64,000 bases of DNA from contig NZ_JACXLC010000001.1 of NCBI RefSeq assembly GCF_014705715.1, forward strand, positions 1,408,457-1,472,456, in the 5' to 3' direction. A model generated the notes under the pieces. The model ran no database searches and had not been told where the DNA came from. It was given only the letters and a program-made list of their open reading frames with translations. The stretch comes from Erythrobacter rubeus (lineage in GTDB: Bacteria > Pseudomonadota > Alphaproteobacteria > Sphingomonadales > Sphingomonadaceae). A program made the position numbers and the translations under genes. Positions 1-8,384 of this stretch are shown one piece after another (the stretch's first letter is position 1; each line of letters begins with the position of its first letter).

Positions 1-330
1 CAGCCCCTCGATGTAATTGCGCTTGTAGAAGTTCAGCGTGAGGTCTGCGACTTCCTGCGGCGTAAACCGCGCGCGCCGCACGTTTGAGCTCTTGCGATTG
101 ATGCAGTAGTGACAATCGAAAATACAGTGATTGGTCAGCAATATCTTGAGCAGCGAAATGCATCGTCCGTCGGGCGCATAGGCGTGGCAAATGCCCATCC
201 CCTCGGTCGACCCGATACCCTTACCGCCCAGCGAATTCTTCTTTGCTGTGCCCGAAGACGCGCACGACGCATCGTATTTCGCCGCATCGGCGAGAATTTC
301 CAGTTTCTGTCTCAGAGTGTGCTGTGGCAT
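1..330 (-). CDS. Putative DNA modification/repair radical SAM protein (3' part outside window)
   Basis: The first 110 codons are present and the gene runs off the left edge. Near residue 90 the sequence NHCIFDCHYCINR carries the CX3CX2C cluster motif that binds the [4Fe-4S] of radical SAM enzymes. The opening (MPQHTLRQKLEILADAAKYDASCASSGT) and the motif context match the family known as rSAM linked to UDG (TIGR03916, spore-photoproduct-lyase-like), normally about 400 residues and paired with a uracil-DNA-glycosylase-like partner. That partner would lie left of the window. The ATG at 328-330 is preceded by AAGGA about 8 bases upstream. A LexA box lies just upstream, which supports a role in repair. 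The exact reaction is not known for this family. Confidence 0.85.
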   Translation of the reverse strand, partial: MPQHTLRQKLEILADAAKYDASCASSGTAKKNSLGGKGIGSTEGMGICHAYAPDGRCISLLKILLTNHCIFDCHYCINRKSSNVRRARFTPQEVADLTLNFYKRNYIEGL

Positions 331-344
331 TGGAACATCCTTAT

Positions 345-359
345 GTTCCTTTTATGTTC
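345..359 (-). promoter_or_regulatory. LexA (SOS) box of the radical SAM gene
   Basis: The plus strand reads GTTCCTTTTATGTTC, a perfect GTTC-N7-GTTC direct repeat, the LexA operator of Alphaproteobacteria. It lies 15 bases upstream of the start codon of the minus-strand radical SAM gene, where bound LexA would block transcription. The same motif with the same geometry precedes imuA in this window. Confidence 0.85.
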
Positions 360-461
360 TCCTACTAAATTGGGCAAATGCAAATGTTGCAATCAATCGG
401 AATCCCCAACGAAAAGAGGGCCGGACGCATGCCCGACCCTCACTAAATCGATCCAGCCTGT

Positions 462-1082
462 TTATTCTGGGCTGTATGGGATCGTCGATTTGTGGACTGC
501 CATTTTCAGATCACCTGCAGCGTCGCGAATGTAGCCAATCGTGTACTCGACCTTCGTCTCTTCGCCACCGTCTGCCGGAGTGAAATAGTAATTACCCATG
601 GCAACCGCCATGTTGCAGATGTTGTTTGTAATTCCGGCGTTCTGCCAGCGCACCGAGGTCCACGGAGTAATCGCGAAGCCCTTGTCTTCCGGATAGGATG
701 GATTGCCACCTACAAAATACGAGAGCGCGCCATCGAAGGAGGGCCGGAATTGCTCAACCGATGCGAGTGTCGGCTTAAACAACACAAGGCTCTCGTCATA
801 AGCATAGAACTCGTCGATGTGATCGATGGCAGCCTGGCGGTAGTCTCCACCTTCCGAGTAGACATTACCAATTTTCACAATGCCTTCGCCCCAGGCTTCT
901 TGCGCTGCAACAACCTCCGGTTCAGTGATGCATTCGAGCTGTGCTGCTGTCGGTGCGCGAGGTTGATCGCTTCCAATTGGTGCAGTCTGTGATGTCTGAG
1001 CTACCGCGCTTACTGAAAAAGCAGCGCCTAGAATAGCAGCGGAAAAACCGGCTTTAGTCAAAGCGGGAACAATATTTGTCAC
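462..1082 (-). CDS. Secreted protein of unknown function, possibly NTF2/SnoaL-like
   Basis: A 206-residue protein. I place the start at the GTG at 1082 because AAGGGAG sits 8 bases upstream, rather than at the ATG 21 bases further up. The N-terminus is then a typical Sec signal peptide: hydrophobic stretch FSAAILGAAFSVSAVAQ with likely cleavage after AVA. The mature part (CITEPEVVAAQEAWGEGIVKI, FYAYDE, VLFKPTLA, then a beta-rich end) resembles periplasmic proteins with a cystatin-like or SnoaL-like fold, some of which are misannotated as phosphoribosyl-AMP cyclohydrolase. None of the metal ligands of that enzyme is visible. Function unknown; it stands alone on this strand. Confidence 0.75.
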   Translation of the reverse strand: MTNIVPALTKAGFSAAILGAAFSVSAVAQTSQTAPIGSDQPRAPTAAQLECITEPEVVAAQEAWGEGIVKIGNVYSEGGDYRQAAIDHIDEFYAYDESLVLFKPTLASVEQFRPSFDGALSYFVGGNPSYPEDKGFAITPWTSVRWQNAGITNNICNMAVAMGNYYFTPADGGEETKVEYTIGYIRDAAGDLKMAVHKSTIPYSPE

Positions 1083-1301
1083 GTCGATATCTCCCTTGAC
1101 CATGCCTCAGCTTTTCACTCGGCATGGCAGACTTAATGAGTCCTGTCGGCCTGACGCTGACAGGTAACATTGTAACGTAATGAGAGCCGGTCGGTTCCGC
1201 CGAAAACGTGAATTGCAGCGGGTTTCAAGGGAGATAATTGTGGAAGCAAAAAGAGAGCGTAGTCATCGTAAGCTCGCCCCCTCGTCCTGTGTCTGGCGTG
1301 A

Positions 1302-1646
1302 TTACAGACGACGCTTCGCGTCGGAGTCGCCATCTTCATCCAGGAAGCTCTTGGACCGTTCCTTGCATAGGTGGTCAAGCACGGCTGCGTGCATTTCACC
1401 TTCGAAAGAAATGCCTGCCAGTTTGCCTTCGACCCAAGCCACTTTGCCAAGAGGGGCATTCACGCCGTCCACTCTCATGGTGACACGGTCACCCACGCTG
1501 GCGAAGCCGGCGGATCCCCTGATCTTGCATCCGCCTTCGGAAATATCGATCAGGTCGACATAGACCGGACGCGATTTGACGCGGCCCTTGACCATCAGGC
1601 TGAGCGAGCGGCGCTCTGCAGCGCGCGAGATGCTGTGCATGTTCAT
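1302..1646 (-). CDS. PilZ domain protein
   Basis: A 114-residue single-domain protein. It has the PilZ signature in order: RRSLSL near residue 12 (an RxxxR-like c-di-GMP contact region, here shortened) and DISEGGCKIRG near residue 33 (the D/NxSxxG motif), followed by a small beta barrel. PilZ domains bind cyclic di-GMP and act as effectors on motility, adhesion or polysaccharide export. The N-terminal arginine motif is not textbook, so binding should not be assumed. It lies downstream of imuB on the same strand, with a 78-base gap, in the place where dnaE2 is often found in related genomes. Confidence 0.85.
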   Translation of the reverse strand: MNMHSISRAAERRSLSLMVKGRVKSRPVYVDLIDISEGGCKIRGSAGFASVGDRVTMRVDGVNAPLGKVAWVEGKLAGISFEGEMHAAVLDHLCKERSKSFLDEDGDSDAKRRL

Positions 1647-1724
1647 AATCCCGCTCTAGCTAGCAATCGTAAAAAAATGCTGAGCAAGAATAATCAGATG
1701 TCTCGCTGAAATTGTTGCGAAAAT

Positions 1725-3356
1725 TCAAGAATAGAGCCCCTGCAGGTACCATTGCGGCATTCCTCCTCGGCCATCACCGGCTATTCCGTGGCGGTAAATC
1801 CAGTATCGCTGGCCTTCGGTGTTTTCGATCCGATAGTAATCGCGCAGTCGAACGGTCGACTTTTCACGCCACCATTCGGGCGCAATTCTTTCAGGCCCTT
1901 CGACACGCGCCACCTCACAAACCTTGCCGCGCCAGCGGAACCGCTGCGGCAAGCCATCGGGCGACGCGTACAGCACCGATATGAGCTCGGGTTTATCGAG
2001 TAGTTTCAATGGCCTTTCATGGAATTCCAATACGGCCTGCGAAGTCGGCTCCGGCTCCAACGGCGGCTGCCATGTCTGTGCGCGCTCGGGCAGGTGACTG
2101 GACCGCGGCACTGGGCGGCGCACGGCTTTCGGGCCAAGCCGGACGGTCAGCCGGTCGATACAGGCACTCAGCGACGTTCCCTGACGTTCCGATGCTTCTT
2201 CGACATCACCCTGCGACAAAGCGAGCGGTTCGGTCCAGCTCGCCCGCAGCCGCACGGTCTCGATCCCGAAACCGGCCTCTATATCGTCGAGCCTGCTGGC
2301 AAAAAGACGTGTGATGTGCCCTGCCTCGCGCGTCGCCGCCGCCAGTTCGAGACCCCGCACAATCGTTTCGCCGTCGACGCGCCACAGGCCCAATTCGAGC
2401 CGCCGGGCACCCTGCCCCCGGGCCTCCAGTTCTCGCGCCATGTCGCCTGCGAGATCGGCAAGCACCTGATCGAGCAGCGAGCGGTGACGGATCGGCTCCA
2501 TCAGCCGGCGCTGCACTAACGGCGCGTGGTGCGCTGCCATGGGCAGCAGCGGCTCCTGCACTTTGCCGAGCAATTGATCGAGCCGGACCAGCGGATTGGC
2601 CGATGGCGATTTGCGATTGCGAAACCGGCGGTGGAGCGCATCGCGGGCAGCGGCCTCCGCATGGTCGACAGGTCCGGTCGCAATCGCTGCCAGATCGCCC
2701 AACCGCTTGAGGCCAAGGCGGCGCAAGATCGTCAGCACATCTTGGTCGAGCCGCAGCGCCGCAACAGGAAGATTGGCGAGGCGGTGCGCGCTATCCTCTG
2801 ACGGGCCCAATATTGCTCCGTCTGGGCCGAAATGCGCCAGTGCCCAGGCAGCGCCTGCCGTGGGAGCGATCGCACAGCGGATTCGCAGGCCACGGGCAGC
2901 GAAAGCCTGCCCAACATCGGCAAGCAGCTCCACTTCTCCTCCGAACAGGTGAGCGGCGGCGGTTATGTCCACCAACACCCCATCGGGCGGATCAAGCGCA
3001 GTCCACGGGCCCCAGCGCTGACACCAGAGCGCCAGCTTTTCAAGGTGATGGAGATCACCTGCCGTATCTGCCGGAACGGTTTGAATGCCGGGGTACAAAG
3101 CGCGCGCATCGGCCAGCATCATGCCCGCCTGCGCGCCTGCCGCGATGCCTGCGTCGTTGACTGCATCGATCCGCGGGCCGTGCGCGGTTTCGGTGATGAG
3201 CGCAGTGGGAAGAGCATCCACGCCCTCCCCCGCCTCACATCCTTGCGAAAGCCGCCAGCGATCGACCGACAGTCGGGCGAACCAGATCGCCAATATCCTG
3301 CGTGTTGGCTGCGCGTGGAGCTGCGGCGCGCCGCGCTCGCAAATGTCCGTTATCAT
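1725..3356 (-). CDS. imuB: ImuB, Y-family DNA polymerase-like mutagenesis protein
   Basis: A 543-residue protein related to Y-family polymerases (DinB/UmuC) but of the ImuB type. In this family it acts as a non-catalytic hub that links ImuA, the error-prone polymerase DnaE2 and the beta clamp during SOS mutagenesis. The N-terminus RRILAIWFARLSVDRW replaces the catalytic acidic motif of active Y-polymerases, as expected for ImuB. The thumb/little-finger part follows (LRRLGLKRLGDLAAI, a helix-hairpin-helix), and the C-terminal tail ends WYLQGLYS. The proposed ATG lies 122 bases inside the imuA reading frame in another frame, so the two are translationally nested. No dnaE2 follows; a PilZ gene does. 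Confidence 0.92.
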   Translation of the reverse strand: MITDICERGAPQLHAQPTRRILAIWFARLSVDRWRLSQGCEAGEGVDALPTALITETAHGPRIDAVNDAGIAAGAQAGMMLADARALYPGIQTVPADTAGDLHHLEKLALWCQRWGPWTALDPPDGVLVDITAAAHLFGGEVELLADVGQAFAARGLRIRCAIAPTAGAAWALAHFGPDGAILGPSEDSAHRLANLPVAALRLDQDVLTILRRLGLKRLGDLAAIATGPVDHAEAAARDALHRRFRNRKSPSANPLVRLDQLLGKVQEPLLPMAAHHAPLVQRRLMEPIRHRSLLDQVLADLAGDMARELEARGQGARRLELGLWRVDGETIVRGLELAAATREAGHITRLFASRLDDIEAGFGIETVRLRASWTEPLALSQGDVEEASERQGTSLSACIDRLTVRLGPKAVRRPVPRSSHLPERAQTWQPPLEPEPTSQAVLEFHERPLKLLDKPELISVLYASPDGLPQRFRWRGKVCEVARVEGPERIAPEWWREKSTVRLRDYYRIENTEGQRYWIYRHGIAGDGRGGMPQWYLQGLYS

Positions 3357-4089
3357 TGTTCAAAATCCATTCTCCGGGTGCATGGCTGCGCGCCCGGAAC
3401 AGTTCGGCCTTCCATGCAGGTGCGCCGGGTGCAGCGGCGTTCCAGCGCGCCGGTGCGGAGGGAGCAGAGCTGACCCGCCAGCGCATCCGTGCAGAGGACA
3501 GCTCTGCCTCTGCATCAAGGCGCACCAGCCACAGCGCCACTCCATGCTTTTCCGCAGCGAGGCTAAGCCTGCGCGAAGCGGTGAAATCGAGCGCACGCGG
3601 ATTGCCGGTTATCTCTCCGATCACGCAGGCGAGATCGCGGCAACGCAGACCTTCTTCCAAGGCGAATAGCGCGTCCTCCGGGCTGGCCGCTTCGACATGA
3701 ATCAATCGGTCGCGCCATTCAGGCGGCAGACCATGGCGATAGGGCCGGCCGCTGCGCTGCACAGCCCCCTTGTCCTGCACCCATAGAACCTGGCGGCGAT
3801 CCTCGTCCTCGGCCAATGGATCTGCCGCCTGCCCTGCTATCCGAAGCGCATCACGCGCCAGCGCCGATGCCAGCCCCGCACCGCCAGCGTCCGATGAACT
3901 GGCGAAAATCTCGCTATGCCAAGGCTGATCGGAAAGGCCCGGACGCCAGCGACCTTCGCGCGCTTTTGACAGCGCGGCGATTTCCCCGGCGGAAAGACGC
4001 GGCATCACGCCAATATCCGGCGTGCCAATTTCCGGATCGGGAAAACCTGGAAGCGCTTTTGCGCCGCTGGAGCAAACGGAAGCCGTCAT
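3235..4089 (-). CDS. imuA: ImuA, RecA-like SOS mutagenesis protein
   Basis: A 284-residue protein of the ImuA family, a degenerate RecA/SulA-like accessory factor of the ImuA-ImuB-DnaE2 translesion mutasome. Family features are the core VLWVQDKGAVQRSGRPY, GLPPEWRDRLIHVEAASPEDALFALEEGLRC and DFTASRRLSLAAEKHGVALWLVR. I prefer the ATG at 4089, with AAGG 6 bases upstream, over a GTG at 4107. A perfect LexA box lies about 50 bases upstream and a 7-bp hairpin lies between box and gene. Its 3' end overlaps the start of imuB, so the two form one SOS-controlled unit. Confidence 0.9.
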   Translation of the reverse strand: MTASVCSSGAKALPGFPDPEIGTPDIGVMPRLSAGEIAALSKAREGRWRPGLSDQPWHSEIFASSSDAGGAGLASALARDALRIAGQAADPLAEDEDRRQVLWVQDKGAVQRSGRPYRHGLPPEWRDRLIHVEAASPEDALFALEEGLRCRDLACVIGEITGNPRALDFTASRRLSLAAEKHGVALWLVRLDAEAELSSARMRWRVSSAPSAPARWNAAAPGAPAWKAELFRARSHAPGEWILNNDNGHLRARRAAAPRAANTQDIGDLVRPTVGRSLAAFARM

Positions 4090-4114
4090 CTGAAACCTTG
4101 AGAACACTTGATAG

Positions 4115-4132
4115 GAGACTCACCCGAGTCTC
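4115..4132 (-). other. Hairpin in the imuA 5' leader
   Basis: A perfect inverted repeat GAGACTC-ACCC-GAGTCTC (7-bp arms, 4-base loop) lies between the imuA LexA box and the imuA start. It would fold in the imuA mRNA leader. It has no U-tract, so it is not a terminator by itself. A role in mRNA stability or translation is only a possibility. Confidence 0.45.
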
Positions 4133-4136
4133 ATTT

Positions 4137-4151
4137 GTTCCCATTATGTTC
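4137..4151 (-). promoter_or_regulatory. LexA (SOS) box of imuAB
   Basis: The plus strand reads GTTCCCATTATGTTC, a perfect GTTC-N7-GTTC operator, 48 bases upstream of the chosen imuA start. imuA-imuB cassettes in Alphaproteobacteria are established LexA targets, so this site is expected, and its presence supports the same reading for the box at 345-359. Confidence 0.9.
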
Positions 4152-4271
4152 CACACTCGGTGTCCGGATGCAATGCTCTTTGCAGCCTATCCGCCCAAAG
4201 CCTCATCCCATCGGTCGTTACGGAACTCCAGACTGCGATATGCGTTAATCCAGCAAATACAGGAGATTATA

Positions 4272-4754
4272 ATGCGCTACGACCAAGGCAACGCCGACGA
4301 ACTGAAAACGAAATTCTGGAAGGCATTGGACGATTCCCCCTTCCTGTTCCTCCAGCGCGACGGCGAACCGCAAACAGCCGTTCCGATGACGGCGCAGACC
4401 GACAAGGATGCAGACAGCGCAATCTGGTTCTTCACCCAGAAGAACAGCGATTTTGCCAAGCTCGGCCCAGTCACCGCCACTTACGAAGGCAAGGGCCATG
4501 ACGTTTACGCCCGTTTCCATGGCAGCCTTTTCATCGAAGACGATCAGGGCCGCTTCGAGCAGTTCTGGAACAATTTCGTGAAGGCCTGGTACGATGGCGG
4601 CAAGGACGACCCCGACATCCTCTTCCTCCGCATGGACCTGCGCGAAGCGGAAATCTGGAGCGGCGAGATGGGTATTCTCACCACCGCGAAGATGGCAATG
4701 GGAATGACTGTCCACGACGATGTTCAGGACAAGCACGCCGAAACGACGCTTTAA
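4272..4754 (+). CDS. Pyridoxamine 5'-phosphate oxidase-family (general stress) protein
   Basis: A 160-residue single-domain protein with the split-barrel flavin-binding fold of the PPOX/general stress protein 26 family. The start at 4272 follows AGGAGA at 4261-4266. The typical pattern is visible: KFWKALDDSPFLFLQ, then PMTAQTDKDADSAIWFFTQKNSDFAK, then HDVYARFHGSLFIEDDQ, ending in a conserved acidic and tryptophan-containing segment (LFLRMDLREAEIWSGEMG). Members bind FMN, FAD or F420-like cofactors; the substrate is not known here, and it is unlikely to be the biosynthetic PdxH. A strong terminator follows directly. Confidence 0.85.
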   Translation: MRYDQGNADELKTKFWKALDDSPFLFLQRDGEPQTAVPMTAQTDKDADSAIWFFTQKNSDFAKLGPVTATYEGKGHDVYARFHGSLFIEDDQGRFEQFWNNFVKAWYDGGKDDPDILFLRMDLREAEIWSGEMGILTTAKMAMGMTVHDDVQDKHAETTL

Positions 4755-4794
4755 GAACAAACACCCGGAAACGAAAACATAACACCGGGTCGCA

Positions 4795-4830
4795 AAAGGG
4801 CCGCTCTCATATGGGAGCGGCCCTTTTTTT
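4795..4830. terminator. Bidirectional intrinsic terminator
   Basis: GGGCCGCTC at 4798-4806 pairs with GAGCGGCCC at 4815-4823 across an 8-base loop. It is flanked by AAAA on the left and TTTTTTT on the right, so a U-tract forms on both strands. It serves the PPOX gene (plus) and the convergent symporter gene (minus), whose stop codon is at 4832. Confidence 0.92.
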
Positions 4831-4831
4831 G

Positions 4832-6265
4832 TCAGTCGCCCAAGATACCTGGGAACAAACCCGTGATAAGGATCGTGCCCACGGCAAGCGGACAAAGCCA
4901 CGCAATCGAAAACCGCCAGACGGCCAGCCAGAACCCGGAAATGCCGGTCATCTGCTCCACAAGTTTGCGGTCGGCCTTCCAGCCGACAAATATCGCCGTG
5001 AAGAATGCACCCAGCGGCAGCATGACCTTGCCAGTGAATCCGTCGATCGTATCGAGAATATCGAGTTCGGCGAAGAGCGGCCAGAAGCTCAGCAATCGTA
5101 CATCGGACCACAGGTTATAGCCGAGCAGGCATGCAATACCGATCAGGAATGCCCCTCCCCCGAATACCAGCGAGGACTTGCGGCGGCTCCAACCCATCTC
5201 GCCGATGCCCCATGCGGTCGGCACCTCGAGAAGCGAGATCGAGCTCGTCACCGCCGCGACCAGGATCAGCACGAAAAACAGGAAGCCAATCAAAGCCCCG
5301 GCGGGCATAGTCTGAAAGGCGAACGGCAGCGTCTGGAACACCAGCGTCGGCCCAGCGGCGGGATCGAGGCCCACGGCGAACACGATCGGGAAGATCATGA
5401 GGCCGGAAAGCAGGGCGACGCCCGTATCAGCAAAGGCAATGGTGATCGACGTCGGGCCGAGCCCCGAGGATCCCTTAATGTAGGAACCGTAGGTGATCAG
5501 CCCAGCCACACCGAGAGACAGTGAAAACAGCGCCTGTCCCAGCGCGGTGTTCATCACCTGCGGCGTCAACTTCGACCAGTCGGGCGTGAATAAAAATGCC
5601 AAGGCATCTCCCATATCGCCTACGAATGCCCCGTAGATCGTGATCGCGATCAGGAGGACGAAGAACATCGGCATCAGGATCGTCGCCGCCGCCTCGATCC
5701 CCGAACCGATGCCGCGCGCGACGATGAACAGCGTAACGCCCATGAAAGCCAGATGCATGCTCAGAAGCAGCACCGGGTTCGCAAACAGATCCCCCATGCG
5801 CCCCTGTATGGCATCCTGGCTTTCACCCATCAGAGCCCCGCGGAAAGGGTCTCCTGCGAGCACAGCGCTTATGAAGTCGGCGCCCATGACCCCGGCGTAA
5901 TAAAGCACCCAGCCGGCAACGACCGAGTAGAAAGAGACGATCAGGAAAGCCGCGATGACGCCCATGATACCGAAAGCGGACCACCGCTTCGACACACCCG
6001 ATTTCTCGGCGACCTTCCGGATCGATCCGACGGCATCGTCCTGACCTGTCCGACCAAGGAAGATTTCGGAAATTACCAGAGGAAGGCCGAGCAGGAACAC
6101 GCAGGCGACGTAGAACAACACAAATGCGCCGCCGCCATTTTCCCCGGCGAGTGTCGGAAAGCGCCAGACATTTCCGAGCCCGACAGCAGCGCCGACCGCT
6201 GCCAAGATAAACGCACTGCGGGAGGACCAGCCCTCCCGTTCGCCCGAGGCGGTGGATGCTACCAT
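4832..6265 (-). CDS. Sodium-dependent transporter, NSS/SNF family
   Basis: A 477-residue integral membrane protein of the neurotransmitter:sodium symporter family, which in bacteria imports amino acids or similar solutes with Na+. The family hallmark is at the N-terminus: WSSRSAFILAAVGAAVGLGNVWRFPTLAGENGGGAFVLFY, the unwound TM1 with the Na+ site and the GGGAF motif. About 11-12 hydrophobic segments follow. I chose the ATG at 6265 (MVASTASG) because upstream in-frame methionines encode a non-conserved extension. The gene is divergent from panB, ends at a shared terminator, and its substrate cannot be told from sequence. Confidence 0.92.
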   Translation of the reverse strand: MVASTASGEREGWSSRSAFILAAVGAAVGLGNVWRFPTLAGENGGGAFVLFYVACVFLLGLPLVISEIFLGRTGQDDAVGSIRKVAEKSGVSKRWSAFGIMGVIAAFLIVSFYSVVAGWVLYYAGVMGADFISAVLAGDPFRGALMGESQDAIQGRMGDLFANPVLLLSMHLAFMGVTLFIVARGIGSGIEAAATILMPMFFVLLIAITIYGAFVGDMGDALAFLFTPDWSKLTPQVMNTALGQALFSLSLGVAGLITYGSYIKGSSGLGPTSITIAFADTGVALLSGLMIFPIVFAVGLDPAAGPTLVFQTLPFAFQTMPAGALIGFLFFVLILVAAVTSSISLLEVPTAWGIGEMGWSRRKSSLVFGGGAFLIGIACLLGYNLWSDVRLLSFWPLFAELDILDTIDGFTGKVMLPLGAFFTAIFVGWKADRKLVEQMTGISGFWLAVWRFSIAWLCPLAVGTILITGLFPGILGD

Positions 6266-6408
6266 GATTGAAAATGTACCCTCTTGCCGTGCGTTCCCGA
6301 CGCACCATCCCATATCCCCCTCTCTGCAATGATTCTGCCCCGACGCCAAGGGCCCAAAGAGATATCAACAATTGGCCTTTGCCCCGCGGGCCGTTAAAAG
6401 CCGCCGTC

Positions 6409-7281
6409 ATGTCTACGACCTTTCAGCTCGACACGAGCACCAGCCGGGCCAACCCCACACCCAAACCGCGCAAGCGGCTGACAGTGCCGCGCATTCGCGA
6501 CCACAAGAAGGACGGCCAGACCAAGGAGCCACTGGTGATGCTCACCGCCTATACGGCGCGGCAGGCGCAGCTGCTCGACACGCATTGCGATATCCTGCTG
6601 GTCGGAGACTCGCTGGGTCAGGTTATTTACGGGCTGGACAGCACTCTTCCCGTCACCGCCGACATGATGATTGCCCATGGGGCAGCGGTCGTGCGTGGGA
6701 GCTATCACAGCCTCGTGGTGGTCGACATGCCCTTCGGCACTTACGAAGGTTCAAAGGAACAGGCGTTCGAGACCGCGAGCAAGATCATGGCGGATACCGG
6801 CTGCGCGGCGGTGAAGCTCGAAGGTGGAGAGGCGATGGCCGAAACGATCGCGTTTCTCACCAATCGCGGCATCCCGGTCATGGGCCATGTAGGCCTCACG
6901 CCGCAGGCGGTGAATGTGCTGGGCGGTTATGCCGCGCGCGGCCGTAGCCAACAGGAGCACGACAAGATCCTGCGCGATGGCAAGGCGGTTCAGGATGCCG
7001 GCGCATTTTCGCTGGTAGCCGAAGGCGTCATCGAGCCGATCGCTATCGCACTCACGCAATCGCTCGAAATTCCCGTTATCGGCATCGGTGCGTCGGCGCA
7101 GTGCGATGGACAGGTCTTGGTCACCGAAGACATGCTCGGCATGTTCGAGCGCGTCCCGCGCTTCGTCAAACGGTATGAGGACATCGCTAGCGTAATCGAC
7201 AAGACCGTCGCCAAATACGCCGAAGAAGTCCGCGATCGCAGCTTCCCCACCGCAGAACAGACTTATCAGCCCAAGAGCTGA
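6409..7281 (+). CDS. panB: 3-methyl-2-oxobutanoate hydroxymethyltransferase
   Basis: PanB transfers a hydroxymethyl group from 5,10-methylene-THF to 2-oxoisovalerate, giving ketopantoate, the first step to pantothenate and CoA. The 290-residue protein shows the family motifs: [16 protein letters not shown], the metal-binding [31 protein letters not shown], and the catalytic GHVGLTPQ and [14 protein letters not shown] segments. The ATG at 6409 (MSTTFQLD) fits family length; the 47 upstream in-frame codons look non-coding. A DUF475 membrane protein follows 26 bases later and may be co-transcribed. Confidence 0.95.
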   Translation: MSTTFQLDTSTSRANPTPKPRKRLTVPRIRDHKKDGQTKEPLVMLTAYTARQAQLLDTHCDILLVGDSLGQVIYGLDSTLPVTADMMIAHGAAVVRGSYHSLVVVDMPFGTYEGSKEQAFETASKIMADTGCAAVKLEGGEAMAETIAFLTNRGIPVMGHVGLTPQAVNVLGGYAARGRSQQEHDKILRDGKAVQDAGAFSLVAEGVIEPIAIALTQSLEIPVIGIGASAQCDGQVLVTEDMLGMFERVPRFVKRYEDIASVIDKTVAKYAEEVRDRSFPTAEQTYQPKS

Positions 7282-7307
7282 TCGAAACTCTCAGGGTCCA
7301 TCGACAC

Positions 7308-8384
7308 ATGCAAACGCTGCTGCGTTACTACACCTTTTCGCTGTTCTTCACCGCAGCGTGTTTTGCTCTCGCCGGTTGGTACGGTTGGAGCAGCACGGGC
7401 ACGCTGGGCGGAATGCTCTCGATCCTCTGGATCGTCTTCGTGCTCTCCATTCTGGAAGTGTCGCTGAGCTTCGATAACGCTGTCGTCAACGCGACGGTGC
7501 TGCGCGAAATGGACCCGGTCTGGCAGCAGCGCTTCCTCACGATCGGCATCCTGATCGCGGTTTTCGGCATGCGTATCGTATTTCCCATCGCCATCGTCTC
7601 GATCGCGGCTCAGATCGGCCCGTGGGAGGCGGTCCAGCTATCGCTTGGCAATCCTGAGGAATACGAACGTATCGTATCGGCCGCGCATATCGGTATTGCC
7701 GGTTTCGGCGGCGCTTTCTTGGCCATGGTGGGGCTTACGTTCTTCTTCGACGAGGAGAAGGACATTCACTGGATCGCGGTAATAGAGCGCGCGGTGAACA
7801 GGTTCTCTAGCGTTCCTGCGGTGGAAATCGGATTGGTCCTCGCGGTGATTTACGGCGTATCGACATTGCTCACGCCCGAGGATGCATTGACCTTCCTGAC
7901 AGCAGGTATCCTGGGAGTCGTGACGTTTATCGGCGTCCACGCGCTGGGCGCGATAATCGAACAGAGCGAGGCGAAGAAGAAGGCAGCAGGCGAAGTCGTG
8001 CGATCGGGGCTTGGCGGGTTCCTCTATCTCGAAGTGCTCGATGCAAGCTTCAGTTTCGACGGCGTGATCGGAGCCTTCGCCCTTTCGAACAACATGATCG
8101 TCATCGCGATTGGACTTTCGGTCGGGGCGATGTTCGTCCGCTCGATGACGATCCATCTCGTCCGGGCGGGCACGCTTTCGCAGTTCAGATATCTCGAGCA
8201 CGGGGCATTCTGGGCGATCATCGTCCTGGGCTTCATCATGCTGCTTTCGGCAAAATACCACATCCCGGAAACGATCACGGGACTGATCGGCGCTGTTCTG
8301 ATCGGGATTTCGCTGTGGTGGTCGATCCGGCACAACCGGCGGCAGGCGCCCGCCAACTCTAATGCGGATGCGCCAGCCGAGTAG
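7308..8384 (+). CDS. DUF475 (TerC-like) integral membrane protein
   Basis: A 358-residue polytopic membrane protein of the DUF475 family, related to TerC. It carries the two internally repeated acidic membrane motifs of that group: LEVSLSFDNAVVNATVL near residue 50 and LEVLDASFSFDGVIGAFALS near residue 245. TerC-superfamily members are implicated in metal-ion (manganese) handling or resistance, but the role of DUF475 is not established. It follows panB closely. Its last 26 bases overlap the 3' end of the convergent symporter-like gene. Confidence 0.9.
   Translation: MQTLLRYYTFSLFFTAACFALAGWYGWSSTGTLGGMLSILWIVFVLSILEVSLSFDNAVVNATVLREMDPVWQQRFLTIGILIAVFGMRIVFPIAIVSIAAQIGPWEAVQLSLGNPEEYERIVSAAHIGIAGFGGAFLAMVGLTFFFDEEKDIHWIAVIERAVNRFSSVPAVEIGLVLAVIYGVSTLLTPEDALTFLTAGILGVVTFIGVHALGAIIEQSEAKKKAAGEVVRSGLGGFLYLEVLDASFSFDGVIGAFALSNNMIVIAIGLSVGAMFVRSMTIHLVRAGTLSQFRYLEHGAFWAIIVLGFIMLLSAKYHIPETITGLIGAVLIGISLWWSIRHNRRQAPANSNADAPAE

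Noticed and set aside
3816-4271. Upstream extension of the PPOX protein, giving 312 residues
   Set aside because: It would run over imuA, the LexA box and the intergenic region; the AGGAGA-led ATG at 4272 gives the family length.
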